Shown: positions 49,121-60,634 of the stretch, piece after piece
Layout of the letters: each line of letters opens with the position of its first letter
Numbering within the stretch: position 1 is the stretch's first letter
Source of the DNA: Symbiodinium natans
Lineage: Eukaryota > Sar > Dinophyceae > Suessiales > Symbiodiniaceae
NCBI GenBank assembly: GCA_905221605.1
Contig: CAJNDS010001691.1
Location: forward strand, 587,417 to 651,416
Direction: 5' to 3'
DNA length: 64,000 nucleotides
Program-made: the position numbers and the translations under genes
Notes under the pieces: model-generated
What the model was told of the DNA's origin: nothing
What the model saw: only the letters and a program-made list of their open reading frames with translations
Database searches by the model: none

Positions 49121-50643
49121 GGGCGGGCGTAAGGCCGACCCCGCCCCACTCCTACCGCATACTGCTCACCGCTCGAGGTAGGCAGCTGCGCGCGATGCCG
49201 GGCGGAACATGATCCTACTATGGAGGCCCTTCGATTCAAGCTCTTAGATATCAAACCCGAACCTTGCACCAAACAGAATCACAAGACAGTACTTCGAGTA
49301 GCGGCGTGGTGGTGGTGCTGCCAGACAGGACCACTCAGAGCGGAAATCATGATTGCCCTAAACCCTAAACCCTAAGCCCTAAACCCAGTGTGCGGAATCT
49401 CAGAAGCTTCTGCCAAGCAACGGATCCAAGATGGAGGTCTTTCACCTTCGTGACGCACACCAGCATAAACACATATGTAAATACAAAACCAAAGAAGGAA
49501 TAAATGTATGTGTATATATATACAGGGGTATACTCGATAAGGGTATGTATAACATACAATGATCAATGTCAAGAAAGGTAAAATATTGTGGGGGCCAGAG
49601 CAAAACCTAGCTACACATTTTATTTGTGTGTCTAAAATGATTCCAGCTCTCTATCGCTTGCGCACGAGGAGCAAGTCATGAGCATGTATACATCGATCTG
49701 CTCACAGTATTCCCAGTGGTCAGAGAACCGATGCCCTATCTGATTCGAGACAAACGCCTTTGAAACGCAGCGGGCATCCCACCCCCCCCTTCCCTTGCCA
49801 GCCCCGTATACGCTTCCACGTGGTGTGGTGGGTACGTAGGGGTTCGAGGGTTTGAGGCTTCAGGCTTTGAGGGTCGGCACGCCTAAAAAGCAAAGAAGAT
49901 GCTCCCGATTACAAGTATGGCCCCATCCCGGCAGCAGCCGAAACTTTTGCAACAAAAGCGATGACAGGATGGCGAACCTGGGGGGGGTATCTGGGGGTTG
50001 CCCTGGAGGGCGGGGTGGGGGGGGGGGGGGGGGGGGGGTTAGGGTTTAGGGTTTAGGGTTTAGGGTTTAGGGTTTAGGGTTTAGGGTTTAGGGTTTAGGG
50101 TTTATTGTTTAGGGTTTAGGGTTTAGGGTTTAGGGTTTAGGGGGGGGGGCTAGGGCCAGCTGCTCCAACTTGCTGCGACGAACGCTCGGCGGTTTCTAAA
50201 GTTCCGCTCAGGGCCTGGCACCATATTCCCGAAAGGCACCTTGCAGCGACCAGAGGTCCTTGCCAGTGAGCCACAGAGGAAAGGAACCACCCTAAACCCT
50301 AAACCCTAAACCCTAAACCCTAAACCCTAAACCCTAAACCCTAAACCCTAAACCCTAAACCCTAAACCCTAAACCCTAAAGGGCACGTTCATGAGGCTGA
50401 AAGTGCACATGGCTGCTGAAGTTTGCACTTTGAAATTCTCTACAACGCGTCCTTGCAGCATGAATTATGTGAAAAGGATGAAGAATGTATAAAGACCCTA
50501 AACCCTAAACCCTAAACCCTAAACCCTAAACCCTAAACCCTAAACCCTGTAGGCGTCGTGATCATCTTCGCATGTCTCTACGTCTCCCAGGAGGATTCAG
50601 GGGCATCCTATGGCCGCTACGGCTGTTCCAGCTGCCCTGTGTT

Positions 50644-50758
50644 AAGGGCTACTTGGAGGTCTCATGGTACTTTTTCACAAAATATAACTGTACTTATAAC
50701 CCACTTATAAGCCCCTTAAGTGCCCCAATATGGTCATAAGTACCATGAACCTCCAAGT
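50644..50758. mobile_element. M9 inverted-repeat element
   Basis: ACTTGGAGGTCTCATGGTAC and its inverse GTACCATGAACCTCCAAGT. Related: 53079-53189 and a longer composite at 27409-27636. Confidence 0.88.
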
Positions 50759-50802
50759 AACGGATTAAACCCTAAACCCTAAACCCTAAACCCTAAACCC
50801 TA

Positions 50803-50914
50803 AACCAGTAGCGACTCTGCCACCAAGGCTCACATGGGCTTTACGAATATAGGGGACCCCTGAAATAGACCCCACACAGTAGGATCCTTCATGATAAGGA
50901 CCCAAATAAGGTAC
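50803..50914. repeat. Dispersed duplicate with M5 end replaced
   Basis: Copy of 47758-47877. After GGTACCCC the M5 right end is missing; a C run and a long CCCTAAA array (50930-51040) follow instead. Confidence 0.93.
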
Positions 50915-51446
50915 CCCCCCCCCCAACCTAAACCCTAAACCCTAAACCCTAAACCCTAAACCCTAAACCCTAAACCCTAAACCCTAAACCCTAAACCCTA
51001 AACCCTAAACCCTAACCCTAAACCCTAAACCCTAAACCCAATTTCTTCAACGTGCCGAAGCCCAGTATGCGGCCATGCAGCCAGGGCCGGCAATGGATGC
51101 AAGACACGTGGCTGCGGCATGGCATACACCTCCTAACCCGAGGGCTCCAAGTATACAAGTGGGGTCGAAAGTCTGTAAACAATACCTTAGGGTTTAGGGT
51201 TTAGGGTTTAGGGTTCAGGATTTAGGGTTTAGGATTTAGGGGCCTACTTTGGGCGCTTTGGAGCCTTAGGGTAAGAAGGCTCCTCGGGTTTGGGTTTTAA
51301 GGTGTAGGGTTGAGGGCACCTTAAGCCGATACAAAGCCCCGGTAGGTTTGAGTAGAGCCGGAGCAGGTGAACACGGAATGTAGGGGCATTGTGAGGCTTG
51401 ATCGCTTTATGGGAACTTTCTATATGACTTCTTATTGCACCCAAGT

Positions 51447-51851
51447 TTACTTGCACATGCTACAATGCACATCGCGTAGAGTTAACCAGTGGAGCACGCA
51501 GAGTGTTGTGTTGATGAGTGTGACACCATGGTGTAGAAAAGCCTGACAAAGGCCCCACACTTCATACCTCGGCCTGCTGAAACTGCTCAAGCCAAGAATG
51601 GCTAAGTCAGCAGCAGCCACGACAAGTGTTTGCTCGCTGCGCGTGCCACCGATGTCAGTACAGACTCTTTTGCAACTTTGTAACGGGCACCCAGGTACAG
51701 TACCCCAAAGGCTTGCGACACTGAAGCAAAACACCATGGTCATCATGAACATCAAGGAATGCAACGCCATGGCCCGGGAAGGCAAGGAAGTGCAATGAAA
51801 TCCCTCGACGAGTTTACCACTTCGACCTTGGCCCCAAAGTCTCGGAAGCAA
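51447..51851 (-). CDS. Possible membrane-protein exons, third gene
   Basis: A 134-codon open frame with a hydrophobic stretch ALHSLMFMMTMVFCFSVASL and a second, LVVAAADLAILGL. A GT donor lies just after SVASLWG and an AG acceptor further on, so the frame probably contains an intron. Overlapping plus-strand frames are also open. Family not recognised. Confidence 0.33.
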   Translation of the reverse strand: MLPRLWGQGRSGKLVEGFHCTSLPSRAMALHSLMFMMTMVFCFSVASLWGTVPGCPLQSCKRVCTDIGGTRSEQTLVVAAADLAILGLSSFSRPRYEVWGLCQAFLHHGVTLINTTLCVLHWLTLRDVHCSMCK

Positions 51852-52344
51852 TCACTTCCACGAGTATACTGTAGCTCCAGTTGTGCCCCAGGACTCTGTG
51901 ACCTTGCTGATTGTTCCTCAGGACGTTCTACGGGGCCCCAGATGTCACAGTCCCCAGCCCGAACACGACGACCAGATTTTACGCCTAGCAGGTTCAAGCA
52001 GCTGGAGTCTTCTGTACACTGTTGTCCCAGTGCCCCCAAAGGAATCTACGATCGAGTTGTAGGGCTTTCGGCTTCACATTAAATAGGGTTTAGGGTTTAG
52101 GGTTTAGGATTTAGGGTGTGGACTGAACTTGCGGTAACATACATCTGCCACAGCACAGCAGTCTCCGAGAGCCTTACTCCAACTAAGGGATCGTCAGGAA
52201 TGGACCCGAAGCTGTCAAAAGGATCCTAATGATAAGTGGGATGAATATATATATATATATGTATATATGTATATATGTATGTATGTAAAAACACATACAT
52301 GACATATAGATAGAGAGAGAGAGATATTGCTTGATGTAAATATG

Positions 52345-52510
52345 GGCTATAAGGCTCTCTGGGATTCTGCTAGCACCTTTAAGTTCCATCCGCCTCGCCA
52401 CATTGCCACGAAGCGTGTCCTGACGTGATTGCTCATCGGTGCAGCGTTCGCAACTACGCGCTTCTTCGTGGGAGCCCAGCTCCTTAAGGAGCATGACCCA
52501 ATTCCTCAAG
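52345..52510 (-). CDS. Coding-like exon, third gene candidate
   Basis: Segment NWVMLLKELGSHEEARSCER then CTDEQSRQDTLRGNVARRME, charged and helical, strongly protein-like. Followed by TA-rich microsatellite. Family not recognised. Confidence 0.42.
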
Positions 52511-52794
52511 GAACATGGAGTAGGCCCTGAACCCCAACCCCTCAACAAGGTCTCTTCCTCCCTAAACCCTAAACCCTAAACCCTAGACCCTAAACCCTAA
52601 ACCCTTAACCCTAAACCCTAAACCCTAAACCCTAAACCGTAGCTTCTCATGCCCCAAGTGAGGGTCATGGAGCTTGCCTTGTTCTTCAAGTCAGTGGCTG
52701 AAACACTTCGGCCTCAAAGGCAGGAGGCACTAACCTCCTTTGCTTGAGATGCAAGGGTTTAGGGTTTAGGGTTTCGGGTGTAGGGTTTAGGGTT

Positions 52795-52886
52795 TGCGAG
52801 AATAAGGGGCCCCTGATATAGATCCCCGAATAGTAGGATTCCCTTGTAAGAGAAACCCCAAGAAGGTACCCTCGTTTCGGAAACCC
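52795..52886. mobile_element. M5 inverted-repeat element
   Basis: GAATAAGGGGCCCCTGATAT ... AAGAAGGTACCCTCGTTTCG. It joins a TTTAGGG array on its left. Confidence 0.8.
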
Positions 52887-53078
52887 AAAATTTTTTTACG
52901 TCGCATTAGGATCCATGTTGCAGTTGAAGGATGAAATTAAGGAGCGGCCCCGTGTCAGCGCAGGCCCAAGAACGCAACAACGCGCAGAACTGGAAGAATT
53001 TGCATGCTCACTGCTTGCATTGCCAGAGAACGTGACGGAGAGAGCAGCATGGAAGAAACGTGACATGTATAAACCTTG

Positions 53079-53189
53079 CTTAGAGGTCCATGGGAAGTGA
53101 TAAGAAAGGTTATAAGTGCCCTACATTGGGTTTTTAAAGCATGGCTACCACAATGATAACCCTACTTCTGCTACCCATGAACCTCCAAG
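53079..53189. mobile_element. M9 inverted-repeat element
   Basis: CTTAGAGGTCCATGGGAAG ... CTACCCATGAACCTCCAAG. Overlaps the open plus-strand frames at 52.9 and 53.1 kb. Confidence 0.82.
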
Positions 53190-53374
53190 TACAAGCTGAA
53201 GCTGGGCCATCTGCTTTAGACTCCACTCCCAAGGAAGGCCCCGACACGCATGCAATCAAACAAACATGCGAAGCAAAACGACTCGCAAGCAACCAATCCG
53301 TCAAACAAACACACACACACAAATACGCAAAGTTCACTTCATCCGCTGCGATTACTCTAGCGATCTGCATCAAG

Positions 53375-53445
53375 AGCTTCAGATGCACTCTTGAAACCGT
53401 CAACCAAAGGATCCTCTTCAAGCTCACCACTGGAGGACCATGAGT
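53375..53445 (-). CDS. Coding-like acidic exon, third gene candidate
   Basis: Segment SSSGELEEDPLVDGFKSASE then ALDADR with a GC donor candidate. Overlapping plus-strand frame (53141-53443) is judged a shadow. Confidence 0.36.
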
Positions 53446-53524
53446 CCTCAAACCCTAAACCCTAAACCCTAAACCCTGAATCTTCAACCCTAAACCCTGA
53501 TCCCAACCTTAAACTCTGAACCAA

Positions 53525-53601
53525 TCTTGGCCCAAGTGGCTGTGCAAAGTACCGTGACAGCGAGGCCAAAGACGATGCAAAAATAGTCGCCCAGCTCCTG
53601 T
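53525..53601 (-). CDS. Coding-like transmembrane exon, third gene candidate
   Basis: After GTTGACAG: ELGDYFCIVFGLAVTVLCTA then TWAKI. About 18 hydrophobic residues form a likely membrane helix. Family not recognised. Confidence 0.46.
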
Positions 53602-53803
53602 CAACGTTGATGCTCTTGCTTGCTTGAGGCTTAAAGGCTTGAGGTTGTTTAAAGGGTTTAGGGTTTTAGGGTTCAGGGGATGTTAGTCCAGGCAAGCAAA
53701 AATGAAAGCTTCACCCGGTGACAGTACAGTGGCTGTGGTGGGAAGCATAGCCGAATGATGCCACGCACCTTCTAAGACAATGCGTCGCAGCAGACACTTG
53801 CTA

Positions 53804-54057
53804 GTTCCGGTCCTGCAGACGGTCCCCTTCCTGGCTGGCCTCGGACGCAGCAACGCCCTGCTGCTGATGTGAGCTCTGCGGCTGTATCGAGGGAGTTTCT
53901 CTTTGAGACATGCAAGGGTACATGTGGTCTCGAATATGGCTCAGTTGGACGTTGCTTCGATTACAACCAGCAATCGACACAAAAGTGCAAATTAACACCA
54001 GAGCCAGTCCAACACGCACAACACAAATGTCGGATGCATCTGCCACCTGCACCAATC
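53804..54057 (-). CDS. Coding-like transmembrane segment, third gene candidate
   Basis: 84-codon open frame beginning MVQVADASDICVVRVGLALV then LICTFVSIAG, one likely membrane helix, followed by a Gln/Ser-rich tail. Overlapping plus-strand frames are also open, so support is moderate. Confidence 0.36.
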
Positions 54058-54509
54058 CACTGACATGCCGACATACTTCTCACTCAAGCTCCCAGTTGAG
54101 GCAAGTAGCAACAAGGCGCAGGTGTATGGCAGCCGGGTAGATCAGCGCCAGCGGCACGCAAGCCACCTCTTGTCAGAGGCTACAAGCAAAGGGCACCAGC
54201 TGAATCCTGTGTTCCTCCCCTTCCCTGCACGTTTATTCCTCTTGGACGGCACGAACTGGTCTTCAGGTCTCCACACACACCCCCGCCCGTTCCAAGAAGT
54301 CAGCCCCTGTCCTACATCTCCAACACAAGAAGCCCAAGCCCTAAACTCCTCACTTTCTGCCTAAACTCTCCTGCGCATGACGCAACACCAAAAGAAGGAG
54401 ACGCCATGAAAGCCCTCACCCGCAAGGCATGCAAATGCGAGGTTGCCGGGTTGCAGCTTGCGGTTGTAGCCCGGACCCTCATCTCCTAGACACTGACACA
54501 AACTTATAA

Positions 54510-55060
54510 ACCCTAAACCCCAAACCCTATACTTCAGGGTTGAGGGCCCTGGGTTTAGGTTGAGCTAGGGCCTAGCCCTATACTTCCAGGGACCAACTTC
54601 TTGTGTCTTTCGGTCCTTCAGGGCTCTAGTTACCAAATTCTAGGTCCCGGGTTACTACATCAAGGGGTGAGTGTATAATATAAAATAAAATACAAGGACC
54701 GACAACTTGCTCCTGCGTGTATGTATATGTTCCCTTGAGCTTCATATGAGCTGAAAACACCAAGGAAAAACTACAGCTTGGGGGGCACAAGAACTATGTC
54801 CCTGGGATTCCTGTCTCCTTCACTGGAAGGGCCCGTCGCGAGCACTTGGTGTCTATACCCGACAGTTGCCAGAAAGATGCTCTGAACCCTAAACCCTAAA
54901 CCCTAAACCCTAAATCCTAAACCCTAAACCCTAAACCCTGTCCATCCCTCCCGCACTCCAGATGGTAAGGCACCGGCAGCTCCCACTAGCGACAGAAAAG
55001 CGTCCAGATGTCGTCCGCCTCGCTTCGCTTACCGGTACTTGCCAGCGCGGAATCAAGGAA
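54510..55060. other. Mostly gene-free stretch
   Basis: Short arrays at 54510 and 54885-54945; a weak coding-like segment EADDIWTLFC near 55000 (minus). Nothing else supported. Confidence 0.45.
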
Positions 55061-55142
55061 CAAACCCTAAACCCTAAACCCTAAACCCTATACTGGGGAT
55101 GCATTTTTTCTCCACTTCCTACTAAGAACCCTTCAGGCTTGT

Positions 55143-55212
55143 CACTCAAAGCACGCCCGAGGGGCCGTAGCGAGCCAATGCCGCGCAAACAGCCAGCAGC
55201 ACAGCTCGGAAG
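55143..55212 (-). CDS. Coding-like transmembrane exon, third gene candidate
   Basis: VNIFRAVLLAVCAALARYGP then SGVL and TGA. A hydrophobic helix with basic residues at each end; the stop may be intronic. Confidence 0.4.
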
Positions 55213-55769
55213 ATGTTCACGCCTCAGAGGTTAGGGTTTAGGGTTTAGGGTTTAGGGTTTGGGGTTTAGGGTTTAGGGTTTAGAGTTTAGGGTTTAGGGT
55301 TTAGGGTTTAGGATTTAGGCTTAGGGTTTAGGGGTTAGGGGTTTAGGGGTTAGCGTTGGGCTCGGGGTGTTTTAACGAGCTTGCCCGGAATCCTAAACCC
55401 TGAACAAAGCCGAATAAAATCTAAACACCTTTTTTGATCAAAACCTGTATGTTTTTCACTATTTTTCATTAACAAATCTGAGCCTTGAACGCTATAGAAA
55501 CACTAGCATGGGTTAAGCTGACCGAGGCAACGCCGGTCATGAGCCTGTTGACGAGGAAGAGCGAAACGATCTTCGAGGGGTACTTGATCTTATTCCCCTG
55601 TATAATCCCTATATATATATATATATGTATATATGCCACAAGACCTAAGTAGGCCCCTAAAAAACCTTTAAGGTCCCTTATAAGGGTCCCACCTTTAGTC
55701 CCTTGAGATCTCTGACCCGTGCGCATCAAGCATAGCTCTTCGGCTACTCCACGATTTGGGGGGGGAGAC

Positions 55770-55870
55770 GAAAATGGGGGAATCCCTAATACAGACCGCC
55801 AAATTGTAAGATCCCCTTCTAATCAAGACCCGAATAAGGTACCCCTCTTTGCGGGAACCCCCCCCCCCAT
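55770..55870. mobile_element. M5 inverted-repeat element
   Basis: ACGAAAATGGGGGAATCCC ... AATAAGGTACCCCTCTTTGC; right end in a run of C. Confidence 0.78.
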
Positions 55871-56109
55871 ATGTAGGAGTGTATAGTTGTTGATAAGTAG
55901 CTACGAAGTGCAACAGTTCCTTTAGTAGAATACTTATGGAAATATGATCAGCACATGCGCACGTGTTTCATAACAAGCTAGTCAGGGTTGCTACTATTCC
56001 CCAGAAGAATTCTTAAAGAACACAAAATGCAATCCCTATTTTACCGGCACAAGGAAGAAGATTTTTTGGGGGTCCTTAAGCCATCAGTAGGTTACGGTTT
56101 GCGGCATCC

Positions 56110-56195
56110 TGCAGACAAGACTTCCTGAACAAAAAAAGGAGTGACTTTGGCAAAGCTGCCACTGAAGGCGCTGCTTTGGAACTCATCGTTTTACA
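56110..56195 (-). CDS. Coding-like fragment, third gene candidate
   Basis: Segment DEFQSSAFSGSFAKVTPFFV then QEV. Open and protein-like. Flanked at 56210 by a TTTAGGG array. Confidence 0.28.
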
Positions 56196-56869
56196 CGTCG
56201 CTGCGGCTTTGGGTTTAGGGTTTAGGGCTTAGGGCTTACTGTAGGGTTTAGGGTTTAGGGTTTAGGGTTTAGGGTTTAGGGTTTAGGGTTTAGGGTTTAG
56301 GGTTTAGGGCATAGGGCTTAGGGTTTTGTAAGACAGCTCCAGCCATGGGCCGAGTTCCCCGACGCAGATGGCTGGAAACTAGCCCGGCAGTGAAACGGGG
56401 CCTCCCAAAAGAGGCAGCAAGAAAAGACCACCAACAAGGGTTTAGGGTTTAGGGTTTAGGGTTTAGGGTTTAGGGTTTAGGGTTTAGGGTTTAGGGTTTA
56501 GGGTTTAGGGTTTGAGGTGATCAACTCCGCCCTCAGCTCCTAAACCCCGCCACGCTGACTCAGGTGTCTAAGGAGGGTTCCGGCTCAGACATGGGTTCCT
56601 CTCGAGGCTCCTTAACAGGGTTTAGGGTTTATACGATTTGCTTAAGAACCCCAAAAGAATAAAAAAAACATCATCATCCCTATACTACCCTTATAAGGAA
56701 TTATATTTTTCTGGGGGTTCTGAAGCAATTGCTTGTTAACAAGACCTACCCAAAATACTCCGGAAATCTCCGAAACAACCATAAGGGTATTTCCCACAAT
56801 AGGCTTTACTACCCCAAATAGAATAGAATCCCCTTAAAGGCACCCCCCAAAAAGGGACCCCAAAGCCTA

Positions 56870-57000
56870 AACCCTAAACCCTAAACCCTAAACCCTAAGC
56901 CCTAAGCCCTAAGCCCTAAACCCTAAACCCTAAACCCTAAACCCTAAACCCTAAGCCCTAAGCCCTAAGCCCTAAGCCCTAAGCCCTAAACCCTAAACTC
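56870..57000 (+). repeat. Array with alternating CCCTAAA and CCCTAAG blocks
   Basis: Blocks of CCCTAAA, then CCCTAAG, then CCCTAAA, then CCCTAAG. Block structure indicates duplication of multi-unit segments. A CCCTAAG block also occurs at 31255-31310. Confidence 0.9.
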
Positions 57001-57067
57001 AAGCACTCAGGAACCTCGCCAAGCCCCGCTCCAGCAGATCGAAGGTCGGCAGTGCCAGCCTGAAACT

Positions 57068-57200
57068 AGTTCATGGTTGGAAACCCTAAACCCTAAACCC
57101 TAAACCCTAAACCCTAACCCTAAACCCTAAACCCTAAACCGCTCAACTCATTATTAGGTTTGAGTACCCTTAAAAATGTAGAATGTTACCCGACTATGAC
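57068..57200. repeat. M11 copy split by a CCCTAAA array
   Basis: TTCATGGTTGG is followed directly by CCCTAAA repeats (57083-57140) and then by the M11 remainder, GTACCCTTAAAAATGTAGAA and GTTACCCGACTATGAC. Confidence 0.82.
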
Positions 57201-58434
57201 CAAAGAAAGGCCCGGGAGGCATGATAACAACCGGGGGTTGGGCCTGGGGGGGGGGGGGGGGGCAGGGGGTGGTTTAGGGTTTGCAGGGTTTAGGGTTTGT
57301 AGGGTTTAGGGTTTAGGGTTTTGGGTTTTGGGTTCCTAGCGGGACCCTGAGTATTTGTTCCTCTCAGAGCCGATGCCTCATACCCTAAACCCTGAACCCT
57401 ATAAACCCTTAAAACCCTATGAACCCCATAAGCCCTATAAAAAACCCTGCATAAACCCTACGTAAACCCTGTATACACCCTCTCAACCCTTTCAACCCTC
57501 TAAACAAACCCTAAACCCTAAACCCTATAAACCCCCAACCCCAAACCCGGAACCCCAAACTCTAAACCCTAAACCCTAGCGCAGCTTCTCAAAGCCCTGG
57601 GGGGAGATCCCGGGCGGCCGGCAGAGGAACGAGAGCAAGCGAAGCGATGGCGAAGGCTACTGGAACCTGAAGACGGGTGTGGGGAGAGTTTAGGGTTTAG
57701 GGTTTAGGGTTTAGGGTTTAGGGTTTAGGGTTTAGGGTTTAGGGCTTAAAACACTTAGGGATTAGGTTGGTGACGGAGGAAGTGTTTTGAAGCATTGCTC
57801 CAAGCAGATCGTGCCGAGTCAAGTAAGAAAAACGGATACATAGAATGCAAATGAAAGGGATTCTGGGACGGTGGGGTGATACCAAACACATGGTGATGTA
57901 AAGGGGCCTCGCGGACCGCCGGCCCAATCAACCGGGTTGAGGGGCTTCCTTCACAGAGACTTGATTTGGTGTCTGTGCGTGAGGGGTACCCCAGATTCGG
58001 CAAAAAGTTGCCGATTCCTAAACTCTAAAACCCTAAATGCTCTTGATGGCAGGGGTCTGTGAGGGTCCCAAGGGTCTCAGCCGTCCAGGGCGGGTTGGAG
58101 TGTGAGTTTCAGGGCGCAGGGTTCTGGCAAGGGGATTCCTGAGGGAAGGTCGAGAAGGTTTCGGGTTTCGGGCACTCTTAGAAGCCCCATGCGATACTCT
58201 GTTGGGCTTAGGCGTGTGGCTGATCATGGCCTGCGCTGAAGCCGGGCTCGTAGGCAGAGGAACGGCTTAGGGCTTCCAGACTCCTAGGGCTGTAGGACTG
58301 TCAAGCCTGAACCCAACACCCTAAACGCTCATCCCTGTTCCCCCTCAACCCTAAACCCTAAACCCTAAACCCTAAACCCTAAACCCTAAACTAGCCCAAA
58401 CCCCGGTAGGGTTTAGGGGTCAGCCCTATGACCC

Positions 58435-58498
58435 TACCAGTGCCAACAGCTCGGCTCTCAGGTGCCGGCCCAAGTAGAAGCCAGCGAGTCCTGGAAAA
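58435..58498 (-). CDS. Coding-like exon, third gene candidate
   Basis: Segment LAGFYLGRHLRAELLALVGS, after TTTTCCAG, ending at a TAG that may be intronic. Bracketed by CCCTAAA and TTTAGGG arrays as seen for channel exons. Confidence 0.34.
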
Positions 58499-58756
58499 CA
58501 AGGGAGTATCGCAGCTCTTGAAAAGAGGGGTTTAGGGTTTAGGGTTTAGGGTTTAGGGTTTAGGGTGTAGCAGTGGTCAGCTGTACGCAATTGTGCGCAG
58601 ACATGCCCACCCCAAGACCACCCAAACACTACTCACTGCGAACCAAACCGGAGCCAGCCCAAACCAAGCCGAAGCCATTCAAAATTCACACGTGACACAT
58701 GTTTATCTGATGCCGCAGTCATGGCGGCAGAGGATACCCCTCCCCTTCAGGCTGTT

Positions 58757-59070
58757 GCGTAGGGGAAGGTCTGAACCGAAAGGCCCTCTCATGAAATTCC
58801 GGGCCGTGAAAGGTTTCCGATTGTTGAGGAGTGCCAAGGTCGCTTGAAAGGCAACTCCCTTGCAAAAGGAGCCGAGAACGTTTTTTACAGGTGAAGGACC
58901 GGGGTCGTGAGGTTTTGCGCAGGGGACGGTCTGGGCCGAAGGGCCCTATCATAGAAAATTTCAGGGCGTGAGCTGGTCTAGTTATCGATAAATTCGGGAA
59001 CGGGTGTCGCGAGATCTTGCGCAGGGGACGGTCTGCGCTCAAGGGCCATCTCATAGAAAAATTTGCAGGG
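58757..59070 (+). repeat. Three diverged tandem copies
   Basis: TTGCGYAGGGGAMGGTCTG followed by AAAGGCCCTCTCATGAAATT-type sequence occurs at 58757, 58912 and 59018. Open frames on both strands; coding status unknown. Confidence 0.82.
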
Positions 59071-59164
59071 CTCTGCCTTTTGAGTTTGCTTTCAATTCGT
59101 CTTAGCTCCCAACCCCACGCCGGCCAAGGCAGCGACCAGGCAGCCAGAAGGAGGGCAGCAGGGT

Positions 59165-59245
59165 AGTGAGGGCCAGGGCCAGGACCAGGGCCAGACCAGG
59201 GCCAGGATCAGGGCCAGAGCCAGGGCCAGGGCCACGGACCAAGCT
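59165..59245 (+). repeat. GGGCCA minisatellite
   Basis: About 12 units of six bases (CCAGGG), encoding Arg-Ala or Pro-Gly repeats by frame. Confidence 0.92.
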
Positions 59246-59651
59246 TGGCGACCCGTTCAGCTGCAGCCTAGCAGAGCCTGCCGTGGTCTCGCTGAGCGCT
59301 CGACTGCGCCCGCCTACCCCAACAGAGGTGAGAGGGGTGGCGGGCGGGTTTAGGGTTTAGGGTTTAGGGATTTGGGATTGGGGATTGGGGTTTGTGGTGT
59401 AGAGTACAATGTTTAGTTCAGGGGCTATCCCTTTTTGGGGTTCCCGTCATATCATGTCACGCTACGATCTGTGATTTTGGGTTTAGGCACCTCCCGTGGT
59501 TGTCTGAATTCATGGCATTCACGTCAAACATGTTTTGTTTGTTGGGAGGGGGTGGTTGGGGATGTAAGGACTTGCTTGTGAGAAGAATCTCAGGGTTTGG
59601 AGCGCACTTAAAGGTTCGCGGGCTGGGGCATGTTCAGCCTGGCGGGGGTGG

Positions 59652-59654
<3 letters not shown>

Positions 59655-59701
<47 letters not shown>
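59655..59701 (+). repeat. 47-bp run of G
   Basis: The longest of many homopolymer G or C tracts; others at 4280-4302, 5455-5485, 5799-5816, 11886-11905, 15405-15428, 26105-26121, 28536-28553, 33370-33388, 46780-46794, 47071-47090 and 50017-50038. Length may be unreliable in the assembly. Confidence 0.95.
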
Positions 59702-60059
59702 CGCGGTCCTTGGCCAAATTCAAAGTCAAAATCGGCTGCACATCCACCCCATAGAGAAGGACATTCCTGCCACAAGGTTGTTTTGATGTTTGGAGTTTAG
59801 AATTACGTTTGGATCCTGTGTTGGGCTGTTGGGTGTAGGAGCTACTGTCAGAGGAGGTTCTGCTGCAAACCCTGCTTCAGAATCATCCCTCTAATTGAAT
59901 AAGGCTCGAAGAAGCACTGGGAAGGAGGGGGAAGGACTTTCCCGGTGTTCTGCATCGTTCGGGACAACAAGATATCTAATGTTCCTTAAATGATAACCGG
60001 ATCCCTTGTACAACTTCAGAAATATTCCCCGATCTTTAGGGATCTTCGGGTCTCGGGGA

Positions 60060-60165
60060 AATATCTCTCAACCAGAGCCATGAAATTCTGATCCCATAGC
60101 CCGCAACAGTCCCGGAGGCAAATGTGGCGAAGATCAAGATGACCTGATGCTTCAGCCAGACCAAC
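60060..60165 (-). CDS. Coding-like hydrophobic fragment, third gene candidate
   Basis: One frame gives VILIFATFASGTVAGYGI after CATCAG, a likely membrane helix. Another frame gives GLWDQNFMALVERYFPETRR. I cannot choose between them. Confidence 0.26.
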
Positions 60166-60535
60166 AACGGGGCGACGTGACGTTGCTGCTATGCTGGTGA
60201 CGGGTGTGCACAAAAGAAAAAATAGTGTCAGCAACCCTAAACCCTAAACCCTAAACCCTGAACCCTGAACCCTGAACCCTAAACCCTAAACCCTATAAAC
60301 CCTAAACCCTAAACGCTAAACCCTAAACCCTACGTCTCTCTGAGGCTCCAGCCGCAATGATCGTCTTTGAGAGAATGCGATCGAAGCTCGCCTGCGCAGG
60401 GTCCCAATCCCTGAGCCCTAAGTTAACCAAAACAAGTAAAGGGTACCACTGGGCTACCAAGTAGGGGGCCTTAAGAATTAGAGTAGTTTCGGGTGATATT
60501 ACATTATAAGTAACTCTTCCAACCCCTATATTATG

Positions 60536-60634
60536 TCTACCAATCGTTTAAGAACCCCCCAACAAATAATTCCTTACTACGGGCAATATAGGGATTACTA
60601 TTTCTTCATTCTTTTGGGGCTCTTAAGCAAATAG
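60536..60634. mobile_element. M7 inverted-repeat element
   Basis: CGTTTAAGAACCCCCCAACA ... TTTTGGGGCTCTTAAGCAAA, with TTGCCCGTAG-type centre. Confidence 0.83.

Noticed and set aside
52915-53100. Plus-strand frame of 61 codons
   Set aside because: Ends within an M9 element and has no family resemblance; support too weak to list as a gene.
53141-53443. Plus-strand frame of 100 codons
   Set aside because: Begins inside an M9 element and overlaps a more protein-like acidic minus-strand segment.
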